Part shown: positions 45,050 to 53,848 of the stretch, piece after piece
Numbering within the stretch: the first letter of the stretch is position 1
How the letters are laid out: each line of letters opens with the position of its first letter
Source: Rhizobium rosettiformans
Lineage (GTDB): Bacteria; Pseudomonadota; Alphaproteobacteria; Rhizobiales; Rhizobiaceae
NCBI RefSeq assembly: GCF_016806065.1
Contig: NZ_CP032405.1
Location: 2,508,001 to 2,572,000 of the forward strand
Reading direction: 5' to 3'
Length of the DNA: 64,000 bases
The notes under the pieces: generated by a model
Database searches by the model: none
What the model was told of the DNA's origin: nothing
The model's input: the letters and a program-made list of their open reading frames with translations, nothing else
Position numbers and translations under genes: made by a program

Positions 45050-46321
45050 TCAGATATAGAGCCCTTCGCGCATCAGCCGCATCAGGTCGGTGACCTTCTC
45101 GTCCGGCTTCTCCCAGAGCATCACGCGCAGTTCGACGACAAGCGCGCCACGGCCGCCTTCGGCGTTGGGAAGGCCGAGGTCGTCGATTCGGATGACCTGA
45201 TCCGAGTTCGACCAGGCCGGGACCGTGACGGGCACCATGGTTCCGTCAGGTCCTTCGACCTGTGTCTCGCAGCCCAGCACGGCGTTTTCGAGCGTGATCG
45301 GCAACACGGTGCGGATATCGAACTGGTCGACAGCGAAGCGTTCGGCGCGCAGCACCTTGATCGTCACGGCGACATCGCCGCGCTGAAGGCCCTGGAATTT
45401 TAGCCCCTGACCCTTGAGGCGCACGACATGGCCCTCGGTCACACCGTTGAGCGGCACGCGCACTTCGCGTCCGTCGTTCAGTGTGATCGACACGGATTTC
45501 TGCTCGAGCAGATCGGCAATCGCGACCACGGCATCAGCAAAGATATCGGGTGCCTTTTCCGGCAGCGGCGGCGGGGCGCCGCGCAGGCGACGCACCAGCG
45601 AACTGAAGAGCTCGATCGGCGCCAGCAGGGGCGATGCCGCCGGCTTCAGGGGAATGCCCTCCTGAAGCTCTGCGGCCTCCTGCTCGCGGCGCAGGCTTTC
45701 AGCAGCTGCTGCCGCTTCGGGGCTATCGCCGAAAATGCGTGAAGCGGTTTCTTCCGGGCCTGAAGCCGTGCCGCCGACGGTGGCGCTTGGACCCGATTTA
45801 GGGCCAGCGCTTGCACCGGCAGTCGAAGTCTTATCGGTGCCGGCCGCAGTAGCCGTTTCTGCGGCTGCATCCTTTTCACCGGATTCGGCCTGGGCTTTGG
45901 TCTTTGCCTCGGCGGCCTGTTCCTTTGCAGCCTTCGCCTTGGCGGCTTGGGCTGCCTGGGTCGCATCCGCCTTGGCCTTCTCCGCCTCGGCGCGCGCCAG
46001 CTCCTCAAGCACGCGCTCGGCATTTATCTTGGCCTGCTTGGCTTTTTCCGCCGCCTCGCGCGCAGCCTGGCGCTGCTGCATGATCGTCTGTTCGCGTTCC
46101 AGAGCTTCGACCTTCATGCGCTGTTGATCGTACCGGCTTCGCTTGGCCGGATCCTTGAGCACTTCATAGGCGCGGCCAATCTCGGCGAAACGGTTGTGGG
46201 CGTGCGGATCGTCACGATTCTGGTCGGGATGCACGGATTTCGCCTTCGTGCGCCATGCTGCCTTGATCTCGTCAGAGCCGGCATCGCGCTTCACGCCAAG
46301 GATCGAATAAAAATCACGCAT
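45050..46321 (-). CDS. DnaJ/CbpA-like co-chaperone with long Ala/Lys-rich linker
   Basis: 423 residues. The J-domain (1-66) has the HPD motif in AKSVHPDQNRDD. No zinc-finger region follows. Residues about 75-215 form a charged coiled coil then an Ala/Thr/Gly-rich linker. The C-terminal half (about 250-420) has DnaJ substrate-binding CTD repeats: VRVPLNGVTEGHVVRLKGQG and VTVPAWSNSDQVIRIDDLGLPN. It would stimulate DnaK ATPase. ATG at 46321 matches relatives; GTG codons at 46330 and 46336 lie closer to the GAGGTG ribosome site and cannot be excluded. Confidence 0.88.
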   Translation of the reverse strand: MRDFYSILGVKRDAGSDEIKAAWRTKAKSVHPDQNRDDPHAHNRFAEIGRAYEVLKDPAKRSRYDQQRMKVEALEREQTIMQQRQAAREAAEKAKQAKINAERVLEELARAEAEKAKADATQAAQAAKAKAAKEQAAEAKTKAQAESGEKDAAAETATAAGTDKTSTAGASAGPKSGPSATVGGTASGPEETASRIFGDSPEAAAAAESLRREQEAAELQEGIPLKPAASPLLAPIELFSSLVRRLRGAPPPLPEKAPDIFADAVVAIADLLEQKSVSITLNDGREVRVPLNGVTEGHVVRLKGQGLKFQGLQRGDVAVTIKVLRAERFAVDQFDIRTVLPITLENAVLGCETQVEGPDGTMVPVTVPAWSNSDQVIRIDDLGLPNAEGGRGALVVELRVMLWEKPDEKVTDLMRLMREGLYI

Positions 46322-46545
46322 CGAGGACACCAACACACCTCAGGCGGAAAAGGTCCGTTCATGGGGCCCCGTCCGCGAAACTTTTATGCCGTCCTGCGGA
46401 ATTCATGCAGATCCGGGCGCTACAGTCTCGGGAACCGTCGCATGTCATATGCTAATCGAGTGTTAGCTGTCGGCCGGCAGGGCGACCTCATTCTTCCGGT
46501 TTGCTTAAGCAAGTCTTTCGAATGCGACCGAAACCGATCCGCCGT

Positions 46546-46956
46546 TTACGATTGGCGGTCGAAGCTCAACAGCTGCCAGTTTCCGGTGCCGGACGTGCAT
46601 GTCTTGCCGGAGAAATAGGCGATGCCTTCATAGGAATGGCGGGTCGTCGAGAAGTTGCGGCAGATGACGCCATTTCCCTTCTCTTCCTGGATCGCAGTCA
46701 CGACACCGGCACTGCCCGTTGTCGCATTCGCCCAGGGAAGCGGCTTGCCTTCGGTCTTGGTGAGATCGGCTGAAGAGACCGCACTCTGCACGGTAAGCTC
46801 GTCGGAGCGGCTCGTGGGATTGCCGCCCTTGACGACCGTCGATGTGGAGATCGAGCTATCGACCGTATCGGAGCCGAACAGGTCCATGCTGCTGCCGAAG
46901 CAACCGCTGAGCGGAAGTGTCGCAGAGATGACGAGCAAGATAGAGCTTCTACGCAT
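46546..46956 (-). CDS. Outer-membrane lipoprotein of the RT0821/Lpp0805 surface protein family
   Basis: 136 residues. The signal peptide ends in the lipobox LSGC ([19 protein letters not shown]), so Cys19 should be lipidated. The mature C-terminal domain has [30 protein letters not shown] and [13 protein letters not shown], the spacing seen in RT0821/Lpp0805 proteins. Function unknown; members occur in alphaproteobacteria and Legionella. It is divergent from pdxH. Confidence 0.82.
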   Translation of the reverse strand: MRRSSILLVISATLPLSGCFGSSMDLFGSDTVDSSISTSTVVKGGNPTSRSDELTVQSAVSSADLTKTEGKPLPWANATTGSAGVVTAIQEEKGNGVICRNFSTTRHSYEGIAYFSGKTCTSGTGNWQLLSFDRQS

Positions 46957-47066
46957 GCACCAACCCTTTGTCCGCTCGACCGATTTTGCTATGTCTGCCA
47001 AGGGGCCTGCGATCCAGTGCTTCGTCATCGACGGCCAATATGCATATCGGGAGCATTTTAAACAAT

Positions 47067-47681
47067 ATGTCAGATATCGGGTTAACAAGTGGTGACTTCA
47101 CCGAAGAGAGCGAACCCTTTGCGCTCTTCGCGACCTGGCTGAAGGATGCCGAGGCCTCGGAGATCAACGATCCCAATGCCGTGGCGCTCGCCACCGTCGA
47201 TGCGGATGGCCTGCCAAATGTCCGTATGGTGCTGCTCAAGGGTTTCGATGTCAGGGGTTTCGTTTTCTACACGAATTTCGAGAGCCAGAAGGGACAGGAA
47301 ATTCTCGGCCAGAAAAAGGCAGCCATGTGTTTTCATTGGAAATCGCTGCGCCGCCAGATCCGCCTGAGGGGCGAAGTCGAGGTGGTTTCCGATGAAGAGG
47401 CCGACGAATATTACCAGTCCCGGCCGCTCGGCAGCCGGATCGGAGCCTGGGCTTCGAAGCAGTCCCGTCCGCTTGAAGGCCGCTTCGCTCTGGAAAAGGC
47501 GGTCGCCGAATACACCGCCAAGTACGCGCTCGGAAACGTCCCCCGTCCGCCGCACTGGTCGGGCTTCCGCATCATCCCCCGCTCGATCGAGTTCTGGCAT
47601 GATCGCAAGTTCCGTCTGCACGACCGCATCGAGTTCCACCGCGACGGCGACGGCTGGTCTAAGGTCCGGATGTATCCCTGA
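47067..47681 (+). CDS. pdxH: Pyridoxamine 5'-phosphate oxidase
   Basis: 204 residues. [25 protein letters not shown] (by its ends DPNAVALA and RMVLLKG), [13 protein letters not shown] and [15 protein letters not shown] bind FMN and substrate, and the C-terminus WSKVRMYP is family-typical (usually RLxP). It oxidises PNP/PMP to PLP. The ATG at 47067 matches relatives; an in-frame ATG at 47040 is possible. Its start lies 111 bases from the divergent lipoprotein gene. Confidence 0.95.
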   Translation: MSDIGLTSGDFTEESEPFALFATWLKDAEASEINDPNAVALATVDADGLPNVRMVLLKGFDVRGFVFYTNFESQKGQEILGQKKAAMCFHWKSLRRQIRLRGEVEVVSDEEADEYYQSRPLGSRIGAWASKQSRPLEGRFALEKAVAEYTAKYALGNVPRPPHWSGFRIIPRSIEFWHDRKFRLHDRIEFHRDGDGWSKVRMYP

Positions 47682-47694
47682 TCAGGGGAGGGGC

Positions 47695-48741
47695 TCAACC
47701 GCCGACAAGCTTCGACGGCAGCCCCGACGCCAGCGCCTCGACATAGCGCGGCTTCTGGTAGAGCCCGTTCAGCGAGATCCGCGGCAGAAGCTGCGGGCTC
47801 GCCATCGAAGCCGGCGTCAATGTGCCCGGCCGAGTGGTCACCGACAGCTTGAAGCCCGCCCAGTCTGCATAGCCAGCCGTCCGAACCGTGGCGCTGCGGG
47901 CATCGCCGTAAGGATAGGCGAAGGTGACGGGCCGCGTACCGGTGATGCCAGCAACATATTCGGCGCTCTCGTTATACTCCTGCAACAATGCCTCATCGTT
48001 GAGATCGGCAAGACCGCGATGGCTCACGGTATGCGCGCCGTAGGAGACGAGCGGGTTGCTGGTCAGGGCAGCCAGCTCTTCCCGATCCATGACCGTTTCC
48101 GCGACCAGTGCATGCGGGTTGATACCGGCAGCATTCGCCGCCGCATCGAGTTGCGCCACCCCCTTCGCCTCGTCGCCCGCCATGAGCAGGCGCGCCACGG
48201 CATCGAATGCGGCGCGCTTGGCGGCCGTCGAACTGCAGTCGATGTCGATCCGTCCTGCCGGCAGGCAGAGCGCCACTCTCTGCCGGGCCCCGATCAGGGC
48301 CGCAAGTGTATCCCACCACATCGTATGGCTGCGCTCCGAAAGCCCCTTGCAGACGAAGATGGTGAAAGGCACCCCGTGACGCTCGAAGACCGGCAGGGCA
48401 TGGTCGCGATTGTCTCGAAACCCGTCGTCGAGGGTGAAGACGGCAAACGGCTGACCAACTTCGGGTTCGGCAAGGGCGGCCGGCACCTCGTCCAGTCGGA
48501 TGAAGCGATAGCCGCGCCGGATTAGCGTCTGGATCGCCGCGTCGAGAAAGTCGGGCGTGATGTCGAGATGCCGGTTCGGCTGGAACGGTCTGGCATCGGC
48601 GGGCCGGACATGATGCAGGGTGAAGATTACCCCGCAGCCTCGAAGGCCGCCCGCCAGCCCGAGCCGAGACAACAGAAAGGACGCCTCCAGTCCTCCCGCA
48701 ATCGCCGCGCGCCTTATCTGCTGCTTGATCCGTCCTGCCAT
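47695..48741 (-). CDS. Polysaccharide deacetylase (NodB-like) family protein
   Basis: 348 residues. The NodB metal site is present: the Asp pair in AVFTLDDGFRDN and the two His in VSYGAHTVSHRGL. TFAYPYGDARSATV is the conserved motif 3. The insertion between motifs 1 and 2 is long (about 120 residues). It probably removes N-acetyl or O-acetyl groups from a surface glycan. No signal peptide is clear. ATG at 48741 is preferred; GTG at 48768 is in frame. Convergent with pdxH. Confidence 0.85.
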   Translation of the reverse strand: MAGRIKQQIRRAAIAGGLEASFLLSRLGLAGGLRGCGVIFTLHHVRPADARPFQPNRHLDITPDFLDAAIQTLIRRGYRFIRLDEVPAALAEPEVGQPFAVFTLDDGFRDNRDHALPVFERHGVPFTIFVCKGLSERSHTMWWDTLAALIGARQRVALCLPAGRIDIDCSSTAAKRAAFDAVARLLMAGDEAKGVAQLDAAANAAGINPHALVAETVMDREELAALTSNPLVSYGAHTVSHRGLADLNDEALLQEYNESAEYVAGITGTRPVTFAYPYGDARSATVRTAGYADWAGFKLSVTTRPGTLTPASMASPQLLPRISLNGLYQKPRYVEALASGLPSKLVGG

Positions 48742-48820
48742 AGTCCTGCCTGAAAACAACTTTGTCACAATGCCGCCAAGGCTAGCCCCAGAGTCCTTAA
48801 GCGAGGTTCAACGGTATCTC

Positions 48821-50314
48821 TCAATGTTGTTGAGAATACTTCGGCAGTTCTGCTGCCAATCTGGTTGCACGCCGCGCCAGGAGGATGGCGGGGATTGTCC
48901 AGAGCACAGGGATCAGGAAGGTCGTGGAAAAGGCGCCATTCGCCCCCTCATGGATGGAGAGGTTGCCCAATCCGAAACTGTTGCCGGTCAGGCCCGCAAG
49001 CGCAGCGCCAATCGCAAAGCCGGCCGATTGCAGCGTCGGGATCAGGCCTGAGGTCTTGTCCCGCTCCGTAACCGCACTCGCTTCCATCAACATCTGGCTC
49101 AGGAAGGCCCAGCTCGAGCCGAAGGCTGCGCCGACGATGATCTGGCCGACGACGAGCAGGGTGAGTGATCCCTGGTAAAATCCGAGTGCCACCAGCATCA
49201 TGCCGGCGCATTGCAGGATAGGGCCTGCTTCGATGGCCCGTCGCCTTGCTTTTGCGGTGCCCACATGGGCGACCAGGACCGCAACCAGGCTCCAACTCAT
49301 GGCCATGATGGCGCCGAGCCCGCCCGCCGCCAGCGGCCCAAAGCCGAAGCCGTGTTGCAGGCCGAAGACGAAGTAGACGCTGCTCGTTGCCTGGGCCACG
49401 GGCATCAGCAGCACCAGCCAGAGACCGGTGCCGACCGTAGAGGACAGACGGAAGGCATTGTGAGACATGAGGCTGACCGGCGAGGCTCGATCGCGCTGGA
49501 CGCTGAAGGCCAACAGGATCAGACCCGAGACGACAAGCACAGCCGACAGCCAGGCCTCCGCCATGACGCCCGAGGACAGGATCATCAGCAGGCCGATCGA
49601 CAGAAGCAACAGTGGCGAAAGCGGGAGCCCATGCGCATCGGCAACCTCTTCGCGTGCTCGCGCCGTCAAGAGTGCCAGCAGAAGGAAGACGAGGCCAAAC
49701 GGCAGGTTGATCAGGAATGCCATGCGCCAGGAAAAGCTCTCTGCCAGCCAGCCTGCGGCAAACGGGCCACCGAAGGAAGCCAGGGTCCAGACAAGCGCCT
49801 CGACTCCGAAGACCTTGGGAACCAGGCGGGAGGGATAGAGAGCGGGGATGAGGGCATAGCAGATCGCCGCGACGACGCCCTCTCCGAGACCCTGTCCAAT
49901 CCGTCCCAGCAGGACCTGCTCCATGGAGGACGCCATGGCGGCAGTCACTGTTCCCGTGAGAAAGACCAGTGTGGCGACCACCAGCACGCGGCGAGCCCCG
50001 AACCTCTGCTTCAGCCGCGCAGCGGTCGCGCCGGCCACAATCGAGCCGATGAGGTAGAGGGAAACCGACCAGGCTATGAATTGACCGCCGCCGATCTCGG
50101 CGATCGCGCTTGGCAGCACGGTCGAGACAAAGAAGCCGTTGAAGGCGAAGAGGGCGACGCCCATGCTGAGCATCAGCGTGGTGGTGAGGTGATCGCGTGA
50201 CACCAGATCGAGCCAGCCGCGGGTCTCGCCGGAAGGGCGCGCGACGTCATCAGGGCTGTCAGCAAACGCCGGCAGGGAAGGGCTTTCCGGGCTGCCGGTC
50301 ACACGGTCTGTCAT
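48821..50314 (-). CDS. MFS efflux transporter (14-TM, DHA2-like), SoxR-controlled
   Basis: 497 residues with about 14 membrane segments. Motif A is in the loop ATAARLKQRFGARRVLVV, motif C-like sequence lies around GQGLGEGVVAAICYALIPAL, and WRMAFLINLPFGLVFLLLAL is a hallmark of DHA2 drug exporters. The promoter on the minus strand holds a SoxR box in an overlong 19-base spacer, as in soxS. It is thus likely a redox-cycling-drug exporter switched on by the divergent SoxR. The exported compound is unknown. Confidence 0.88.
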   Translation of the reverse strand: MTDRVTGSPESPSLPAFADSPDDVARPSGETRGWLDLVSRDHLTTTLMLSMGVALFAFNGFFVSTVLPSAIAEIGGGQFIAWSVSLYLIGSIVAGATAARLKQRFGARRVLVVATLVFLTGTVTAAMASSMEQVLLGRIGQGLGEGVVAAICYALIPALYPSRLVPKVFGVEALVWTLASFGGPFAAGWLAESFSWRMAFLINLPFGLVFLLLALLTARAREEVADAHGLPLSPLLLLSIGLLMILSSGVMAEAWLSAVLVVSGLILLAFSVQRDRASPVSLMSHNAFRLSSTVGTGLWLVLLMPVAQATSSVYFVFGLQHGFGFGPLAAGGLGAIMAMSWSLVAVLVAHVGTAKARRRAIEAGPILQCAGMMLVALGFYQGSLTLLVVGQIIVGAAFGSSWAFLSQMLMEASAVTERDKTSGLIPTLQSAGFAIGAALAGLTGNSFGLGNLSIHEGANGAFSTTFLIPVLWTIPAILLARRATRLAAELPKYSQQH

Positions 50315-50359
50315 GGGAATACTCTCTGCATGAACTGGAATTGGATGCGATTTGCCCGG

Positions 50360-50390
50360 ATGCTACAACCTCAACCAAGGTTGAGGTAAA
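50360..50390 (-). promoter_or_regulatory. SoxR-box promoter of the MFS efflux gene
   Basis: Minus strand: TTTACC (-35, 50390-50385), 19-base spacer, TAGCAT (-10, 50365-50360). The spacer region contains CCTCAACCAAGGTTGAGG (50369-50386), an 18-bp dyad with 8-bp arms. E. coli soxS has the same -35, spacer length and CCTCAA/TTGAGG ends. The plus-strand end of the dyad overlaps the soxR ribosome site, allowing autorepression. Confidence 0.88.
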
Positions 50391-50393
50391 GCC

Positions 50394-50837
50394 ATGTCCG
50401 AGAAGAAAATGCATCTGACCGTCGGAGACGTCGCCCGCCGCACAGGGATCGCCGTTTCTGCCATCCATTTCTACGAACGCAAGGGTCTGATCGTCGCCGA
50501 CAGAACAGGTGGAAACCAGCGCCGCTACGGTCGTGATGTCTTGCGGCGCCTTGCGCTCATTCGGGCCGCGCAAGAGGTGGGATTGCCACTCTCGGACGTT
50601 GCCGACGCCTTGGCAGGCCTTCCGCAGAAACGCACGCCGACACCGGAAGACTGGCGACAGATTGCCAGCATCTGGGCCGAAAAGCTCGATGCGCGTATCC
50701 GTATCCTCCAGCGTCTTCGCCATGATCTCGACGGCTGCATCGGCTGCGGCTGCCTGTCTCTTCAGCGCTGTCAGCTCGTCAATCCAGCGGACAGATTGGC
50801 AGAGGAGGGCACAGGCGCGGTAACACTTGCCCGCTGA
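50394..50837 (+). CDS. soxR: Redox-sensitive transcriptional activator SoxR
   Basis: 147 residues. A MerR-type DNA-binding domain (LTVGDVARRTGIAVSAIHFYERKG, by its ends LTVGDVARR and FYERKG) and dimerisation helix are followed by the four 2Fe-2S cysteines in CIGCGCLSLQRC (about 122-133), the exact SoxR spacing. Oxidation of the cluster by redox-cycling compounds untwists the overlong promoter. No soxS is seen; the direct target is the divergent MFS gene, as usual outside enterics. Confidence 0.95.
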   Translation: MSEKKMHLTVGDVARRTGIAVSAIHFYERKGLIVADRTGGNQRRYGRDVLRRLALIRAAQEVGLPLSDVADALAGLPQKRTPTPEDWRQIASIWAEKLDARIRILQRLRHDLDGCIGCGCLSLQRCQLVNPADRLAEEGTGAVTLAR

Positions 50838-51051
50838 CGGTTTCGTGAGCGCTGCTGCGAGCTTTCGCCCTGTGGATTAACTCTCCATTCACCATGATTG
50901 AGCGACGTTATGGGGAATGACGGTTGCATTTGATTCCGATCGGCTGATTGTCGCCCCATTCTTGCCATAGGGGCTCAAGCCCAAGACGGCGGATCGATCG
51001 AATCGGACCAGTCGCAGTCATCAATGAAATCCGGGCGGCATTGGAGTTTTC

Positions 51052-52368
51052 ATGAGCAAGTTGCTGATCGCGTTCTCGTTTTGCGTGGCGATCCTTACCC
51101 TCTCGGCGACAGCCCAGGCAGGAAGTGCCCAGCTTCTCCTCGATGCCCGCACCGGCGAAGTTCTCGCCTCCGAAAACGCGGATGTGCTCAATCACCCAGC
51201 ATCGCTGACCAAGATGATGTCCGTCTACATGGTTTTCGACGCGATCAAGGCCGGCAAGCTCAGCTGGGATAGCCCCGTTCCCTTTTCGAAACATGCCGCC
51301 TCCCGCCCGCCGACAAAGCTCTTCGTCAAGGCAGGCGACAGCATCACCGTCCGCGAAGCTGTTCTGGCCATGATCGTTCGCTCGGCCAATGACGCTTCGG
51401 CCGCGATCGGCGAGAAGATCGGCGGCAGCGAAGAGGGCTTTGCGGCCCTGATGACGCGCAAGGCCCGCTCGCTCGGCATGATGAACACCACTTTCTTCAA
51501 TGCCTCCGGCCTGCCGCATGCGCAGCAGTTCACCACCGCCCGCGACATGTCGACCCTCGGTGTCGCCCTGATGCGCGACTTCCCGAAGGAATATGAGCTC
51601 TTTGCCACCAAGAGCTTCAAGTTTCGCGGCAAGACCATCAATGGTCATAACAACCTGATGTATCGCTACAAGGGCATGGACGGCATCAAGACCGGCTATA
51701 CCAATGCCTCAGGCTTCAATTTGGTCAGCGCCGTCGAGCATGATGGCCGCCGCGTCATCGGCGTCGTCTTGGGCGGACGCACGGCGGCGGGCCGCGACAA
51801 GATCATGGAGCGTCTGATCGACGCCAACATCAAGAAGGCATCGACCGGCCGCCAACTTCTCGTCTCCCGCTCGACCGGCGCGCAGATGGATCTTGCCCGC
51901 CTTGGCGACGCGGTGCCGGTTCCGGGTTCACGGCAGTCTGCGCTGGCTGCAGTACAGGGGCTCGCCGGCGCTTCTGAAGTCGCAACGCCGGGTACCGCCT
52001 CGGCTTATGCGCCGTCGTCTGGGACCGCAACCGCAGAGATCGTCGCGACGCCGGCAAGTCGCTTTGCCGCCGTCGACCCGCAGCAGACCGCCAGCACGCC
52101 CTCGTTGTCGTTCGAAAGCAGATGGCAGGTCCAGATTGCCGCTGCGACATCCGCCCAGGCCGCCATGGACTTACTGTCCCAGGCCCGCCAGAAGGTCGGC
52201 GGTCCGCTTCAGGGCCTCGACACCTATACCGAAATGGTCATCCGCAACGGCGTCACCTTCTACCGCGCCCGTTTCACCGGATTCGAGACCAAGGAAGCGG
52301 CCCGTGCGGCCTGCGACAAGCTGGTCCGCCAGCGCTACGACTGCGTCCTGATGCCGGCGCGTGGGTGA
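51052..52368 (+). CDS. D-alanyl-D-alanine carboxypeptidase with C-terminal SPOR domain
   Basis: 438 residues. Signal peptide (MSKLLIAFSFCVAILTLSA, cleavage after AQA). Penicillin-binding motifs are SLTK (near 51), SAN (near 111) and KTG (near 214), as in the DacA/PBP5 family. A Pro/Ala/Ser linker (about 290-355) leads to a SPOR domain (WQVQIAAATSAQAAMDLLSQ to RQRYDCVLMPARG) that binds denuded septal glycan. It trims pentapeptide side chains, probably at the division site. Confidence 0.93.
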   Translation: MSKLLIAFSFCVAILTLSATAQAGSAQLLLDARTGEVLASENADVLNHPASLTKMMSVYMVFDAIKAGKLSWDSPVPFSKHAASRPPTKLFVKAGDSITVREAVLAMIVRSANDASAAIGEKIGGSEEGFAALMTRKARSLGMMNTTFFNASGLPHAQQFTTARDMSTLGVALMRDFPKEYELFATKSFKFRGKTINGHNNLMYRYKGMDGIKTGYTNASGFNLVSAVEHDGRRVIGVVLGGRTAAGRDKIMERLIDANIKKASTGRQLLVSRSTGAQMDLARLGDAVPVPGSRQSALAAVQGLAGASEVATPGTASAYAPSSGTATAEIVATPASRFAAVDPQQTASTPSLSFESRWQVQIAAATSAQAAMDLLSQARQKVGGPLQGLDTYTEMVIRNGVTFYRARFTGFETKEAARAACDKLVRQRYDCVLMPARG

Positions 52369-52465
52369 CTGTCCGCTCGTAAACCCTAGAATGCTGGAGC
52401 TTTCACAACCTCCGGCTTGCGCTAACGTACCCGAGCAGGCAGCGATACTTGATAGCTGCGTCGAT

Positions 52466-52483
52466 TTGTGTATATATACACAA
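52466..52483. promoter_or_regulatory. hicAB operator: perfect 18-bp palindrome
   Basis: TTGTGTATATATACACAA is fully self-complementary and lies 8 bases before the hicA start, just upstream of the AGGTG ribosome site. It has the form expected of a site for the ribbon-helix-helix domain of HicB. Confidence 0.75.
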
Positions 52484-52491
52484 GGTGCGAC

Positions 52492-52701
52492 ATGGGTTCA
52501 AAACATGCGCCGCTGACACCGAGAGAGGTGGACCGTATGCTCTGCACCGATGGCTGGTCCATCAAGCGAAAAGGGCCGGGTGATCATGTTCAGTACGCCC
52601 ACACGGAAAAGCCAGGTAAAGTTACTCTGGACATGGGCGTCCGGGAAATCCCGACCGGCACCTTGCGATCCATCTTCAAGCAGGCTGGCTGGGAGTGGTA
52701 G
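52492..52701 (+). CDS. hicA: HicA family mRNA interferase toxin
   Basis: 69 residues, a single dsRBD-like fold. PREVDRMLCTDGWSIKRKGPGDH carries the family core with the catalytic His in GDHVQYAH, followed by VTLDMGVREIPTGTLRSIFKQAG (family C-terminus, by its ends VTLDM and FKQAG). HicA cleaves mRNA. ATG at 52492 is chosen; a GTG inside the palindrome would extend it by 8 residues. hicB follows 24 bases later. Confidence 0.92.
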   Translation: MGSKHAPLTPREVDRMLCTDGWSIKRKGPGDHVQYAHTEKPGKVTLDMGVREIPTGTLRSIFKQAGWEW

Positions 52702-52725
52702 CGCCCGGCACGAGGGAGAGTGGCG

Positions 52726-53139
52726 ATGCCTTTCGCACATGCTGTGATGCATGAAGAAAACGGCGCCTTCGGCATTTCCTTTCCCGATTTTCCTGGCTGC
52801 ATTACGGGCGCCGATAGCGAGGAAGAGGCTATCCGTAAGGCTGACGAGGTCTTGACCTTTCACGTCGCCGGTATGCTGGAAGACGGCGAAATGCTGCCGG
52901 TCAGGAGAAGCCTCAAGGAGCTGCTCTCGGATCCTGAGGCCAAAGAGGGGCTGGCCGACGGCGTGCTGTTTCTGGCGCGCTACGAATTGCCCCGGAAATC
53001 CGTGCGGATCAACATCTCAATGGACGAGACGCTCATCGAGGCAATTGACCGCGCCGCCGAGCATGCCAATCAGTCGCGCTCCGGATTTCTGGCTGATGCC
53101 GCACGCCAGCGAATTCGTGACCTCCTGAAGACCGAGTGA
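52726..53139 (+). CDS. hicB: HicB family antitoxin
   Basis: 137 residues. The N-terminal partial RNase-H fold (FGISFPDFPGCITGADSEEEAIRKA, by its ends FGISFPDFPG and AIRKA) blocks HicA; the C-terminus is a ribbon-helix-helix DNA-binding domain (RINISMDETLIEAIDRAAEH, SRSGFLADAARQRI). GGGAGA 6 bases upstream supports the ATG at 52726. The stop lies 1 base from the stop of the convergent HAD gene. Confidence 0.92.
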   Translation: MPFAHAVMHEENGAFGISFPDFPGCITGADSEEEAIRKADEVLTFHVAGMLEDGEMLPVRRSLKELLSDPEAKEGLADGVLFLARYELPRKSVRINISMDETLIEAIDRAAEHANQSRSGFLADAARQRIRDLLKTE

Positions 53140-53140
53140 G

Positions 53141-53812
53141 CTACCCCACCTCCACCACCGCAAAGAACCCCATGCACTCGGTCAGATCCTGCGCCACAAA
53201 TGCGCAAAGTGCCTCGATCTCCTCAGTTGGCGCCAGCAGGTCCGGCACCATCACTGCCATCATCCCGGCTGCATGGGCAGAGCGGATGCCGTTGTGGCTG
53301 TCCTCAAGTGCCAGGCAATCCCGTGGCGCCACGCCCAGCCGTTCGGCCGCGACGAGATAGGGGTCGGGCGCCGGTTTTCCTCTCGCATAATCGCCTTGCG
53401 CCACCACGGCATCGAAGCGTCGATGCAGGTCGAAACCGGCGAGGTGATGCTCCACTTGATGATGCGCTGAGGAGGTGGCGATGGCACGCGGCAGGCCAAG
53501 CGTATCCAGCAGGTCGAGCATTTCGACCACGCCTGTCTTCAGCCTGAGATCTTTCTCCAGAAGTGCGTGGAAATGCTCGAGCCAAAGAACACGGAAGCCA
53601 TCCGCGTCGAACTCCGTGCCCCAGCTCCGCTTGAAGAGCGCCGCGATGCCAGCCCAGGGCTGGCCCAACATGCCCTCATAGACGCGCTCGTCTATCGGCA
53701 GGCCCCATTCGCGCGCCGCCGAAATCACCGAGGCGCGGTAGTGGATCTCGGTATCGAGCAGCAAGCCGTCCATGTCGAAGACCACGGCCTTGGGCGGGCG
53801 AGGGAGCGTCAA
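53141..53812 (-). CDS. HAD family hydrolase (beta-phosphoglucomutase-like)
   Basis: 223 residues. HAD motif I is VVFDMDGLLLDTE, motif II the Ser/Thr of AIATSSAHH, motif III the Lys of ARGKPAPDPYL and motif IV LALEDSHNGIRSAHAAG. The cap is the alpha-helical C1 type, as in phosphoglucomutases and small sugar-phosphate phosphatases. Substrate unknown. A TTG at 53812 appears to be the start. Confidence 0.88.
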   Translation of the reverse strand: MTLPRPPKAVVFDMDGLLLDTEIHYRASVISAAREWGLPIDERVYEGMLGQPWAGIAALFKRSWGTEFDADGFRVLWLEHFHALLEKDLRLKTGVVEMLDLLDTLGLPRAIATSSAHHQVEHHLAGFDLHRRFDAVVAQGDYARGKPAPDPYLVAAERLGVAPRDCLALEDSHNGIRSAHAAGMMAVMVPDLLAPTEEIEALCAFVAQDLTECMGFFAVVEVG

Positions 53813-53848
53813 GAGCTTATCTTTTCGGTGGGGTAGCGGTGACGTCCC

